A stretch of 64,000 nucleotides of DNA, taken from positions 62,001 to 126,000 of the forward strand of contig JAQPZY010000620.1 of assembly GCA_029931535.1 (NCBI GenBank), read 5' to 3'. Below the pieces are notes generated by a model. That model saw nothing but the letters and a program-made list of their open reading frames with translations. It searched no databases and had not been told where the DNA came from. Each line of letters starts with the position of its first letter. The stretch's first letter is position 1. Below are positions 1 to 10,999 of this stretch, one piece after another. This DNA comes from Margaritifera margaritifera (lineage: Eukaryota; Mollusca; Bivalvia; Unionida; Margaritiferidae). Both the position numbers and the translations under genes were made by a program.

Positions 1-2060
1 AATAATACAATGTTTCATTTACTACCGGGAATAATGTGGACTATAAGTAAATGTTAAAAAAAATCTTATTCACCGCAGTGATAGTAACGAAAAGTACTTT
101 ATGTTTATTATTATTTCTGTTTATCATAGCACAAAAGAAAGAAACTAAACGTATTTCACAAGTTTGAAGGTGATGTGGTGTTCATAATACGAGAAATTAA
201 AAGCTCCCTAAAATGGAAGGTCTATATTTCCATAATTGATAAGTGTTTTCATCATATTTTGTGCTAGGAAAACTATCATCGCTGCTTGTCATCGGGAGTG
301 ACCTAAAAAGAAAATAAAAAACTACAGTTTATATATGTATCAATGATTTACTTTCTATATCAGTCTGTCTACCTCATGGGCCAGTTTGTCATCATCATCT
401 TTTATATTATTAGTATTATTATTATATTCTTCTTCTTGTTCTTCTTATCATTATTATTATACCATTACAAATACTATTACCATTGCTACTGTTATTATTT
501 GAGTTACTAGCACACTACTTCAATGAGCAGGTAAGATATGTTGCTACCACGCTCCTACCTACATACGTACCTACTTATTTATCTACCTACCTAAAAAGCC
601 GCCTAACTAAGTAACTAGCTAGTTAATTAAATTTCAATTTAACTTCGGAACTTGAAACAGAGAATATATTTCAAAGCCTAAATAAATATTCAAATAATTA
701 TTTGTGGTTATCGGAAAGCATTACTGATACAAAATAAAGTTATGGGGAGAAAAAAAAATGCATAGAAGTTTAACATTCCTCTTAGTGCATTTAAAATCTT
801 TTTTCAAAAAGTTGTCTGCAAAACTAACATTAGCACGTCTACAGAAAGACTCGCAGGAAAATGCTCACCGGTCAATATGCATTTCAATTAACGTGACATT
901 GTATTTACCGGACCAAAAATGTTTTATTTAATATCTTATGCACAGAAAGGGAAATAATAAGATGAGATTATATATGTAATGTACCTCTCACAAAACATAA
1001 AGAAGTATGAACACAAATGTTCCAGAGATAATTTTTAAAAATTTATAAATGATAAAGGGGTTGATTACTTGCTTATTATAATAATTGATATTATTCAAGG
1101 AAAGCTTGTTGATGTGTATAGTAGAAGCAAACACAATTTTCTACCTTGTCAATTAAGACTGGACGTGGATTGAGCGTATTGACCTGGATTACATGAAGTG
1201 GTTGACTTTTTCATTTAGCCCGGATTACATATTAGTTAATCATTTAGTTGTGTAATTATGTGGTACCTGACGCTATCTTTCATGCAAGAACGTGCACATG
1301 TAAGGGTTTGTTTGTCCATTGATGATACATAATTATCTTTGGATATTCTAATGTCCTTGACATATAAAACAAACAACGCCACAATATGTGTCTTTGAGAG
1401 TATCGGTACCATTATTATTTTTATATTAAAAATAAAACTTATATCGAAGTCAGTTAGAGAAAGTAATTGCTCCATCTGGTATTCCTTACTCAGTTAGTAA
1501 TAGTGTATACACTGGATTCTGGAGTAGGATAATATTTTCACATCAGCCCAATCGTATCGTAAAATACAAAAAGGCCAAAATTTATAGCGTAACAAAGCAA
1601 CACACCAATGCACCCGTGTCGAGATTCGACAGCACTAAAATAAAAACATAAATTTGCTTTATTAGCGCAGTAAGACTCATGGGTATTATTATACAAAAAC
1701 TCGATATTCATTAGCGCATTTGTTGAGCTTTGATCGCAAGCGTTTCGAAAGGGCGATAGCATCGTTGTTCTGAAGGGACAAGCTTTGTCGCGGATGGACA
1801 ACGGCGAAGCGAAAACACAAAATAATATTGAATTCAACAGTTTTCAGAGAGGAGATAAAAAATATTTTGCGAGTTTAGCATGAAACAAACAATGTTGGTA
1901 TCTAAAAATAATGGCTATATGATTATACTCTTGGACGGGACAAAAGTGTGATCAAAGCTAGCTTAAATTTGGTTTAAGGTTTTTAGGCACAGTGTAAATG
2001 GCAAAAGGTTAAATGTTGTTCTTCGTTCTATTGGAAAACTCATAGTGCTTTTATCAGTAT
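1..2060. other. AT-rich stretch without a recognised gene
   Basis: No recognisable protein, RNA gene or long repeat is seen. It contains a triplet-rich patch of att/ttc at about 395-490 and a cta/ctac-rich patch at about 548-625. Minus-strand open frames at 1236-1475 and 1538-1837 have no motif or splice support and are treated as chance. Confidence 0.6.
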
Positions 2061-2064
2061 GCAG

Positions 2065-2400
2065 TAGGTTTGATACAAGGTAAAGTTCTGTCACCAATAC
2101 TATTTTTGCTATTTACTGAAGATGTGGAAATATTACAATCTACGGGATATATTTGTATAGGGTTAGACCAGTTGTTTTTAATTTTGTTGCTGTATGCTGG
2201 AGATTTAGTTTATTTTCCCCCAAAAAATATTGAGGATTAAGGAAAGCTGAAATATTAAACTGGATAGTTATTGTAGTTATGGTAATCAGAAAATGTGGTC
2301 CATTGAGAAGACGAAGTATGCAATAGAGCTAAACAATAATGTTGAAGTGGTTGAAAATTATCAATACCTTGGTCTTATTTTCTCTTGCAATGAGAAAATA
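2065..2400 (+). pseudogene. Decayed non-LTR retrotransposon reverse transcriptase fragment
   Basis: A plus-strand frame reads LSPILFLLFTEDVE from about 2086 and LLYAGDLVYF at about 2185-2214. These match the reverse transcriptase segments around the catalytic YADD box of LINE elements, with the box altered to YAGD. A second frame at about 2304-2400 reads VVENYQYLGLIFSC, the usual segment shortly after the catalytic box. The two parts are in different frames and stops lie between them, so it is a 5'-truncated, inactive copy. The LINE clade cannot be named from this little sequence. What is seen is the motif order; the LINE call is from family knowledge. Confidence 0.75.
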
Positions 2401-2550
2401 AGAAAAAAAAAAACATTGCTGAGCGAGTAAGTCAGTGTATACAGTGTTTGTAGTTTATGAACAGCTTTTCTCTGGTGTTATGATGGTGAATTACGTTATA
2501 GATACTTCAATTTCTTCTCAAGCTATTGGCGTATGTGAGGTTACATTTAA

Positions 2551-2799
2551 AGTGAGGTTTGTGCAGATATTGGTAAGAGCTTTGCCAAGCTATATAACTT
2601 TCTGTCAGCTGATACCAATCGTATCAGAGTTCAGTTGAAGTCAGCCATCAATCGTATCGACCTAGTTGACTCAAGTCTGGAATTCCGTCCTGATAGGTTC
2701 AAAACCCTTTATGAACGGAAGATTAGAATTGTGGGGTACAACGCCGAATTTGTTCGTGCGGGAGGATACCAGGTGCCGATTAAGAAGATGTTAAAATAA
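2551..2799 (+). pseudogene. Coding-like open frame, unassigned, downstream of the LINE fragment
   Basis: An open frame of about 82 codons runs from a stop near 2550 to a TAA at 2797-2799 without a suitable ATG. It contains segments such as SFAKLYNFLSADTNRIRVQL and FVRAGGYQVPIKKMLK. The amino-acid mix looks protein-like and not like simple repeat, but I do not recognise a family. It lies directly after the reverse transcriptase relic, so it may be the end of the same element or the end of another inserted coding sequence. Confidence 0.35.
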
Positions 2800-3062
2800 C
2801 AGTAAAATTAAAAACCAGTTTGAACAAAGATGTAGACTAGTCGTCCATGGTATTTACCATTGTTGTTCACAAATATAAAGTAAAATCTGTTAATGGACCT
2901 GATAAATAGGTATCTATGGCTACCCTGTTTTCATCAACCTAAAATACCAAACAAAACTCGCATGATGTGTCTTAGAGTGTACTCTCAATAAGACTTTCAA
3001 ACTTACATTACGATGAAAGTAAATCAGATAAAGTATTGTTTGACCTGATCAGTATCACTTAC

Positions 3063-3257
3063 TTCTCTCCAATGGTTCAGGATGCCGGTTATCCATTTTG
3101 ACAAATGTTTTCATCACATCCTTGGCAGGTCCTTCCTTGAAATTGGAGATATGTCCGTCGTCTGCAATCTCGAGGAATAAAAACCGCCGCACACAAAATG
3201 TGGGGACAAGGTTGTATGTTCCTACCTCCGTTACCTTCAAGTACAAAAATGAACTCG
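3063..3257 (-). CDS. Candidate internal exon of an unassigned gene
   Basis: The minus strand has an open frame that ends at a good splice donor (GAGAGAA|gtaagtg, donor GT at 3062-3061). It reads LYLKVTEVGTYNLV near its start and KDVMKTFVKMDN near its end, with one cysteine. The acceptor is weak: the nearest AG is at about 3258 without a clear pyrimidine tract, and an in-frame stop lies just upstream, so the exon could be a relic. The Y-x-(K/E)-V-T-E-x-G start resembles the candidate exon at 53.17-53.42 kb. It lies downstream on the same strand of the signal-peptide exon at 6.86-6.92 kb, but the phases have not been shown to join. Function unknown. Confidence 0.35.
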
Positions 3258-3520
3258 TGTTTGCGTTCAAAAGTCAGTGACTAATATCAAATATTGACAA
3301 GAAAAGTTCTAAAGAAAACGTAGTGCTATCTATTCCCCAAAAGAAGAAGAGGAGCAAAACATCATAAGCTAGATTATTATTGCTATATATGGCGAGTAAT
3401 TCCCGTCTAAATCAAAAGTGATCTCCGTTGGTTCCGGATAGGGAATACGATAAGCGCAGACGAGTTGTCTCTCGTACTGACAAGCTATTTCCTAGAACTT
3501 AATTTAAGCCCTATCATATT

Positions 3521-3635
3521 GTATGTATGTATGTATGTATGTATGTATGTATGTATGTATGTATGTATGTATGTATGTATGTATGTATGTATGTATGTAT
3601 GTATGTATGTATGTATGTATGTATGTATGTATGTA
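3521..3635. repeat. (GTAT)n microsatellite
   Basis: About 29 perfect copies of a GTAT tetranucleotide. The open frames across it (MYVC repeats) are translated repeat. Confidence 0.98.
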
Positions 3636-3765
3636 CAGCAGCAACTACGGCTTGACCTCAAGTAGTATTAGTAGTATTAGTAGCATATTTACATCCAGCA
3701 CGACTACTACAGCTACCGGTATCATTTTTATCCATCAGATATAGCTTTTACATTGGGAAATATAC

Positions 3766-3791
3766 AGAGAGAGAGAGAGAGAGAGAGAGAG
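3766..3791. repeat. (GA)n microsatellite
   Basis: Perfect GA dinucleotide run of about 13 units. Confidence 0.95.
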
Positions 3792-4775
3792 TTATTGATG
3801 ATATCTCCTAATTTGTTTCAGAAGACGGGAACAAATCACCCAAAATTTATAACTTTCTTGTAATGACAAGGCTCAGATGGACTTTAGCTGGGGATCACTA
3901 TCTAGCGAAATATCACGCTTTTCCCCGAAACCCTAATTTGACATCCTGATTCGCACTGGACAAGCGGATGTAGATAATTACCCTGCTTATTATATGATAT
4001 AGATTTTGTTATTGTGGAAAGGGTGGGTGGGTGGGTGGGATGTTCTGGGGTGGAGGTGGTCACTTATGTTGAAATATGGGTAGAGGTGTTCGGCTGGAGA
4101 TTTTGGACCCCTACCCGTTCTAAACACCTTTTGACACAACATTACAGACAGACGCTTGGATTTGGAATACCCATTAATTTACAGATTCGTAATATAATGT
4201 ACAGTTTCAGAAGTTCCTGTTTCAAATTATATTCCTACTGAAAGCTTGTTTCTATATGTTATGCGTCCGCACATTGCATAATATATCGATAATTCCTGTA
4301 TGAAGTGAGATTAATAGTGATATGTTCTGTTCTGTTCGCGTAGAAAACGCACACAGAAATGCTGGATTAACTACTTATAAAGCCAAGTATGGGTGCACAT
4401 ATTCAACAAGGCTATGGTCTGAATATATCTTCAGTTAATGAAGACATCATATTTTTATATTACAACACCGTTACAATTAATACCATTTGTGTAATGCATA
4501 TCCTTCATTTTCGGGATAGCTAAAGGGTCTCTCGGTTCCTTCTTCAAGCCTTGTTAATAGAATTGTAATCGTATACACCTCGGTGGTCTTTCTGTGTGTG
4601 CTTGAAACTAAATGAAAGACAGACAGAGATTGACACAGACGGAACTCTGGAGGAGAACGGATACATGGATGGTAGATAAATGGACATATGGAACAATTAT
4701 AGACTTTCCGTCGTCCTGACGGCAATATATGTTAAAATAACGTCCTTCAATTTTCCTAGGCAAAGTTTCCCAACA

Positions 4776-4778
<3 letters not shown>
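3792..4778. other. Unassigned sequence between microsatellites
   Basis: Apart from a short G-rich gggtgggtggg run near 4020, no gene, RNA or repeat is recognised. The minus-strand frame at 4477-4725 has several cysteines but no splice sites or family match. Confidence 0.5.

Positions 4779-4846
<68 letters not shown>
4779..4846. repeat. (TA)n microsatellite
   Basis: Perfect TA run of about 34 units. Open frames of IYIYIY on both strands are artefacts. Confidence 0.98.
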
Positions 4847-4849
<3 letters not shown>

Positions 4850-5395
4850 TAATCGTGGCTAAAGCAGAAACAAATCTTTCGCGTGTCATTTATAAATGTA
4901 ACTCATTACACGTGTCCACACAATTATTAGCTGGGTCATTTAAGCATTAAACACGTGTATGAAGTAGTAATCTTATCATTATAATTACCTTGTCCTTAAC
5001 TGTCAACTTGCGGCCGATGATATTACGAACAAAGATGCTCAAGTCATCGTCGCTGCATTCTTTTTAATCCCCCCCCCCCCCACCACCACCCCGTGTTCAC
5101 TCAGATATAGGTTTGTCTAGTCAAACTTTCTACTTTTTGTTAAATGTTAACGGGAGATTAACAGATTTGTCGGATGCTTTATTAGAGATATAATTAAATA
5201 ACAGTTGATTAATGCCGGATATGTCTTTAATTGATGTTTCAATAATCTCGTTAATTGATAATTGCCTGGTTTGGAGCGACCAGTATACATTTCATTTGGT
5301 CTATTATGATTTTATCAATAAGTCTCATATCCCCATCCCTCTCCCATGACTTATGTATACACACATACTCTCTGCTCCTAAACCAAACCCCTATG

Positions 5396-5464
5396 CGGAA
5401 CCGGGGATGCAGAATATACCTGATGCGACCTCCCGCATGTCGTAAGCGGCGACTAACATCGAGA
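5396..5464 (+). repeat. Dispersed repeat fragment, less AT-rich than surroundings
   Basis: The segment with ctgatgcgacctcccgcatg followed by tcgtaagcggcgactaac has balanced base composition, unlike its AT-rich surroundings. From memory, similar 'cgacctcccgcatgtcgtaag' strings recur widely in mollusc genomes, which supports a mobile-element origin. It directly abuts the SINE head, so it could be a target or a compound repeat. Confidence 0.4.
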
Positions 5465-5465
5465 G

Positions 5466-5660
5466 GAGCCGCAGTGGCTCAGTGGTTAGCATGTCTGACT
5501 CCTGACCAAAAAGGTGCGGGCCCGAATCCTACCATCGGATCAGCCTGAGTCGTCTACCATAGTGCATCCTTGGGCAAGGCACTTTACTCCAGTTGCCTCA
5601 ACAATACCAAACCTGCTGGTTTTTGTTGTGCCTTAAAACACAAAACCAAACAAAACTAAT
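5466..5660 (+). mobile_element. tRNA-derived SINE
   Basis: A tRNA-like head carries an A box (tggctcagtgg, 5475-5485) and a B box-like segment (gggcccgaatcct, 5518-5530) at the right spacing for an internal RNA polymerase III promoter. It is followed by a non-tRNA body containing cttgggcaaggcactttac, a core string common in marine invertebrate SINEs, and an A-rich tail (about 5633-5657). This is the most complete SINE in the window. A similar core follows the SINE at 43.52 kb. Confidence 0.85.
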
Positions 5661-6840
5661 CAACCCGTCCGCTTTAATTTTCTCAAAAGTTCTTTTGGGA
5701 AAGAAAATCGTGCGCATAGATCCTTCCAGCCCCTGTGGTTTTAGTTTCAACCCAATCTGATGATGCTGCATTTTCACAAGGTCAAAAAGGATCAGATTTA
5801 CCTTACTCGTGTTGCAAGCGACTTCCTATCGGCCAAAGAGAGATTCATTTTTGCATTTGGAAAGTTCTAAATACATATAAACAGGCAAGGACCTGTAAAT
5901 GAATATGCTGCTATATATTATGACAGTGTTTGAAAAGTAACGAACATTGCAAAAACATTTAAGAACATATGCTTGTAAAAAAACTAAAACTTAAAGACAA
6001 CTTCCAATAAAAGCACAGTTAAATCTGAGATTATTAAGAGAATTACACCAAAATTTGAAGACAAAGTTCGAGTTATGTTACTCTGAATTTGTATGTCATA
6101 TAGCAGTGATGAATGTGAAAGCTACTCCGACAAGCCATGCGAGAAGTTTTCAGCTTGGCTGTTATTGAGTAACACGCGCACCTTGCCAGTGATATCAGTT
6201 ATCAGCGGGTCATCGTTAGTGCAAACGTGTTAACATTTAACTAACAGGTGGGAGGAGTCGGAGATCCATCAAATGTACTTTAAATAGCCACTTTGCAGAG
6301 TTTGACTATATGGTGTATTATTAATGCCGATAAGGAGTTTGAGTTTTAATTTTAATCCATATGCTGAAATGGAAAATTGGCACATTTTGCATGGCGTGTT
6401 ATGTGCAATTCTCTTGTAAAGTTGAAGATATGTGTCGAAATATGTTCTTTATTTAAATGTGTAGAAATTTTTTTTACGAACGCATTGTTACCTTGATTTG
6501 TAATTTTAGTCTGCAAGTACAATAGCAATGACAACAGTGAATATATATTTCATGCTTCGGTTCAGTCATTCTTTAAGGTTTACTTGTGATGTTGGAGTAC
6601 CAACGTAAAATAGACTTTCCTTTTTTTCTTGTGTTAGAATTAAAAAACTGCTGTTAACTTAGCATTTTCTTTTGCAATAATCAGATACCTTTCAGTAGTA
6701 TAATTAATAATGGCAATATTGCCATTTGTATTGTTATATATTTTTCAACGTGTCATTTTTAGCCTCTTCTGCAGAAGAAAATAAAAAAGACAGGAAAATA
6801 AGTAGTTTGTTTTAGTTTTTAGGGCGATCTCATGGTTGAT
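5661..6840. other. Unassigned AT-rich sequence
   Basis: No coding segment, RNA or ordered repeat recognised. It would be intronic if the signal exon at 6.86-6.92 kb continues to lower coordinates. Confidence 0.5.
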
Positions 6841-6856
6841 AGTGAAGACTACTTAC

Positions 6857-6920
6857 TTGGCAATGAAAGCACATGACTTGCTGTAAGCATAATGATTGCT
6901 ATCAGAATCAAATTCCTCAT
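6857..6920 (-). CDS. Signal-peptide first exon of a small secreted peptide gene (paralogue 1)
   Basis: Minus-strand ATG at 6920. The exon is 64 nt and encodes MRNLILIAIIMLTASHVLS then LP, a typical signal peptide: positive residue at 2, hydrophobic core, small residues before the likely cut. It ends in phase 1 at a consensus donor (CCAA|gtaagtag). The paralogous exon at 50,815-50,878 has the same length, phase and organisation, and both introns begin gtaagtagtcttcactat. That shared boundary is the strongest evidence that this is a real exon and not a chance ORF. The product is inferred to be secreted. Its second exon is not identified; it would lie below 6857 or outside the window. Too short to appear as a conventional ORF. 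Confidence 0.75.
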
Positions 6921-6975
6921 CCTGCTGTCCTATGTTGTCCACCTATTTCAAACGATGAGCATGATGCAGTTTCAA

Positions 6976-6983
6976 CTATATAT
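6976..6983 (-). promoter_or_regulatory. Probable TATA box of the 6.9 kb signal-exon gene
   Basis: Minus strand gatCATATATAGttg lies about 60 nt upstream of the ATG at 6920. The paralogue at 50.88 kb has gatcatatcttgc at the same distance. A start of transcription near 6950 and a short leader are inferred. Confidence 0.5.
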
Positions 6984-7474
6984 GATCTTTTCGACAACCA
7001 ATTTATGACATCATTTTGGCACTCCCCAGATTCTTTGCAAAATGATATTTACGTCAAACCAGGAAGCAAGCGGTTAATTATTAAACAATGGCTTACATAA
7101 AAAAGTTAGTGGGACGTGATGTGACGCTGTTGTAAACAAGTCATCAACCTCGTCCTTTATGACATTGGGTCACATAGATTAGTGAATTCGCAACTGTTGC
7201 CGACATTGGTATTCCTCTGTGTAGAGGATGATAGCTGGTTTTAAGTTTGAAATATACAATCTTTAGGAACAGTAAGAAACATTTTAAACTTGGTTTAAAA
7301 ATTCCACAATTTAGGATCCCATTGTACAAACACAGTGACTGCTTGTTGGCTAAATACGGTATTATTAGGATTGGGACTCCTTATTTGCGGTTAATGTCAT
7401 TTGTATCTGAGCTGTAAGTGATCAACAAATGTAACAATCATGTTTGGATTTGGTGACATGACCTGAAACAGAAA

Positions 7475-7475
<1 letters not shown>

Positions 7476-7506
<31 letters not shown>
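7476..7506. repeat. (CA)n microsatellite
   Basis: Perfect CA run of about 15 units. Confidence 0.97.
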
Positions 7507-7510
<4 letters not shown>

Positions 7511-7584
7511 AAAACACATACACACATCCTCAACCAATCATTATCATTGCCCTAACTATCTCAATAGAAAGTTAGAGCAAGTCT

Positions 7585-8075
7585 CTCCAATAATAAATTT
7601 ATGTTATAGACCGCCAAGAAAATTGATTGCCAATCAATCGATGTGATAGAATAATCACAGGGATAAAACCTTCTGTCAAATAATTTACAAGGGACAGAAC
7701 AACTAGTCAGTGATGTTAAATAATGTCTTGCGCTGGCGACATTGAAGAAGCCAAGTCAAAGAAGTTGAGCAAGAAAGGAATGAAAGTCAACGTTGGGAGT
7801 AAATCGTAAGAAAAGATGAAATTGTTTTAGTAGGATTTCATCAAGGAGAAAGCATTACCTGCTCATATAAGATATTGTATGTCAGCAAACAGGGCTTGCT
7901 AAACTAAACTAGTTACACTTTTTTAGGGATACTATTTCTACAAGTAGTCTTGTTAAGATTTTTATTTCTTTAAAATGATATGGTTAATGTATAAATATGT
8001 TTTTAAAATATATATTTTTCTTTATAAATTTTGTTTAGATTGAAATAAGGTTAGTATCAACATTTTTCATAATAT
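7585..8075 (-). repeat. Diverged block duplicated at 33.75-34.19 kb, probable 3' flank of a minus-strand exon
   Basis: Both blocks begin with near-identical text (tagaccgcca, gaaaa, tgattgc, ccaatcaat, gtgata) and end with tgaaataag, ttag, atc, attttt, in the same orientation. The block lies immediately 3' of the stop codon at 8076, so it is probably 3' untranslated or flanking sequence of a duplicated gene. The alignment is discontinuous, which indicates an old duplication. Confidence 0.6.
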
Positions 8076-8210
8076 TCAGAACTCCTCGTAGCATTGCGTA
8101 CCGCTCGTAAAGCAGGCATTTTTGTAACTCCTATCAATATCTGCTTTGCAATTAGAATAATTTATCTTCACGAAGTTTGCACACCACTGAAATTGTAATA
8201 GAGGAGAGAA
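8076..8210 (-). CDS. Candidate last exon encoding a four-cysteine tail
   Basis: The minus strand has a strong acceptor (attttgttttcttcag| with AG at 8212-8211) followed by an open frame to TGA at 8078-8076. A second in-frame acceptor-like CAG lies 24 nt further in. The peptide contains LQFQWCANFVKINYSNCKAD and ends FTSGTQCYEEF. Cysteines are spaced C-x10-C-x11-C-x6-C. The following 500 bp are duplicated at 33.75 kb, where a degraded version of the exon end is visible near 34.16-34.20 kb, which suggests a duplicated gene. The family is not recognised. Secretion is only suggested by the cysteines and by neighbouring signal exons; the first exon has not been found. Confidence 0.45.
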   Translation of the reverse strand, partial: FSPLLQFQWCANFVKINYSNCKADIDRSYKNACFTSGTQCYEEF

Positions 8211-8239
8211 CTGAAGAAAACAAAATCTGAATAACACGA

Positions 8240-9077
8240 ATTCAGTTTTAGACGAGAAAGAAGTCAAACCTTTGCAAAATGAACTAGGACGATCACGGTT
8301 TTTTCTCTGCATTGACGCAGTATGCTATATTTATTGCAGAAGCAGTCTAACAGCTAACGATAGAGCAGAAAAAATATGTTGACGCACAATTAAATGGGCA
8401 TTAATTAAAAAATATATTCCGTGCTAAGCTTAGTAATACTTTTCATTTACACAGGATTAGAATACGCTCAGGCCCACCATGCGACCGATCCCCATAGTGT
8501 CCCGTGAAGTCAATCAGCATACACGTGTAATCATGAGAAGTCAGACAACTGCTTTTGCTCCTTAGGCAATGCTAAATTGGCACAAACTACATTAGAGGTT
8601 GTTTTATTTGTTTCTTCTGATAAACTTTGCATTTGTTAAACTAGCGAGATCAATAATGTAAGAAAGCGATGTTGTTATTATACTAGCTTGAACTGAGATT
8701 AACCTTGTTGGGACTAGATACTCTATACCTAGTGCAACCAAATATCACACGTTCTATATTGTTATTTAAATTAGGTCACCGGTGCACCGTAAGATCATAA
8801 AATAGGTTTGCAGAAGGGGCCAGAGAAGCCCATTCATGGTAATGCCTGTAATCTGTAAACTACACAGCTTCTATAGTTTAACATTAACTGAAATAAAAGT
8901 ATCCTAAGATATGAGAGGACATTGGTGTAATTCAATTGGACATTTACTCGAAACGTTTGGACCAATGAAGGTTAAATATCCAGAAAGCACCAGGATGCTT
9001 TACAATAATGTATTCAAGTATTCAATCCTAATCTGTATTGGTATTCTTAAATTTGATAAGAAAACTGTTACAAGACT

Positions 9078-9079
<2 letters not shown>
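8240..9079. other. Unassigned AT-rich sequence
   Basis: No gene or RNA recognised. It would be intronic or upstream of the candidate last exon at 8.1-8.2 kb. Confidence 0.45.

Positions 9080-9145
<66 letters not shown>
9080..9145. repeat. (TA)n microsatellite
   Basis: Perfect TA run of about 33 units. Confidence 0.98.
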
Positions 9146-9148
<3 letters not shown>

Positions 9149-9344
9149 CAGAGAGATAGAGAGTGAGTTGATTACAAGCTGGAGGCATGCAATCTAATCT
9201 CTCATCTTAAATATAATTTTCGGAAGATACATACATATATACATGCATACATTCATATAAAAATTAGATAGTTATATAATGCAATTATGTAGGTGAAAAG
9301 ACCTAGGTCCTGGGTCACTTATCCACTTTAAGCCGTTTTTCAAA

Positions 9345-9720
9345 AACTAAAAAAAAAAAAAATACATCGGCTACTAAATATCAAAATATTATGAAAAAAT
9401 CCGGTGCTACTTACATTTACTGCTCTCCGCTAACCAACCATCAAAAACTGATGAAAAAATCCTACGTCACTTACCTCTACTACTCTGTACTAACTGGTTT
9501 TGTCCACCCCAAGATAATTTGAGAATTCGTAGGCCACAAACCCCTAAATTTTACGATAAACCGAAGACCACTTAGCCCTAAAATTTTACAAAACACCCTA
9601 ACACCCTATACCGCTGGCCATGACAAGCCAATGATTACAAAATCCCTACACCAGTGGTCATCAAAGTCAAGGATTGCTAAAAACCCCAAGCCACTGGTCA
9701 TCATACTTCAAGGAAAATCC
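9345..9720. repeat. Degenerate tandem-repeat region with 60-bp units
   Basis: atgaaaaaatcc at 9391 recurs at 9451 with matching downstream text (acttac..tactctctgctaac type), giving a 60-bp unit. Further on, 'actggtcatca' and 'taaattttac' are also repeated at about 9545-9715. The coordinates are approximate because the copies are diverged. No coding content. Confidence 0.6.
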
Positions 9721-10650
9721 ACAAAACTATATGCTCCAATTTTAATTGTATCTTATTTCAAATTTTAGAAAAATAAATCCTTAGCTGAGAGTCCTGGTTT
9801 ATGAAATTATTCAAACCAAAATACCTAGTATAAAAAGCTTTATAGACCCTATATTATTTTCAAATTCTGTAAATATAAATGATTAAGTAGTAAATCCAAT
9901 AACTATGCAGTTTAAGACACAAACACACTGGTAAACACGCTTGGCGTTGTAGGTCACCTTGACTCTTGGCTTTGTTTATCAGAACATAGTGAATACATGT
10001 ATAAACCGGTTTTATCTGGAGATAAATACGTGGCGTATAAAAGGTGTAGGTACTATAAGGCCTCTATTGTCCCAGAAATTTACACATTTTCAAAAAAGTA
10101 GTTGATCTGAGAATACCATGGCAACACACTGATTAATATTTGAAAAACTTAAAATTTCAATTGATCTTTGAAAATTATTTAGATATGACGTCATACGCAC
10201 TTGCACATGACTTCGCATTTTGCTATAAAATAGCCATTTTGGACTACAATTAGAGCTATTTTTCAAAAATTCAGGGCGTCCACATACAACAACCAAGTTT
10301 ATAATTTTACAGGATACAAAGTTATGGTTTAATAACCTATTACTAGAATATCGTTTTGGTTATTGCATGCGGACCATGTGAAAAACGAAAACATTTAAAT
10401 CGGTCAGCGTTTATTGATATCGTGCATCTCTATAACGATATCAAGTATTAACTTGATCTAAACTGGAACTTTTGCTACAATGAACACATAAAACGAGTTT
10501 GACATTATACATAGACATTCTTATCAAATAACCAGCGTTATAAACAAAAAATGTGTTACAGACGAAATTTTTTTCCGACATGCTTACGGATTGCACGGAG
10601 ACAGCAGTAGTCACATTATTTACGATTATGTCATTAAAATGTAAAGGACA
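9721..10650. other. Unassigned sequence
   Basis: No gene, RNA gene or ordered repeat recognised. The minus-strand frame at 10,090-10,296 lacks motifs and splice support. Confidence 0.5.
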
Positions 10651-10994
10651 AGATTGGATTAGGGCCGATTTTGGACCCCAAATTAGCGATAAATTTAAGT
10701 GATTGTAACATCATTTGTTATGGTTATACTACAATGACTATTCGTCCACTATAACATATATACATATGGTATTGTGAAATACTGTGAAACAATCAAACTG
10801 TGCCATATTTCTGCATCTTCAAAGATTGGATTAGGGCCGATTTTGGACCCCAAATTAGCGATAAATTTAAGTGATTGTAACATCATTTGTTATGGTTATA
10901 CTACAATGACTATTCGTCCACTATAACATATATACATATGGTATTGTGAAATACTGTGAAACAATCAAACTGTGCCATATTTCTGCATCTTCAA
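10651..10994 (+). repeat. Two exact 172-bp tandem copies
   Basis: The segment beginning agattggattagggccgatt at 10,651 recurs at 10,823 with no difference visible by eye over 172 bp. Both copies end with ctgcatcttcaa. There is no ORF of note inside. The identity implies a very recent duplication or an assembly duplication. Confidence 0.95.
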
Positions 10995-10999
10995 AGACC

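Noticed and set aside
4477..4725. Cysteine-rich minus frame as a further six-cysteine exon
   Set aside because: Cysteine spacing does not match the framework, and no acceptor or phase match was found.
4608..4889. IYIYIY-rich open frames across TA runs here and at 8.9-9.2, 22.9-23.0, 27.2, 42.3-42.5, 48.6-48.8 and 52.0 kb
   Set aside because: They are translations of (TA)n and (CA)n microsatellites with no independent coding support.
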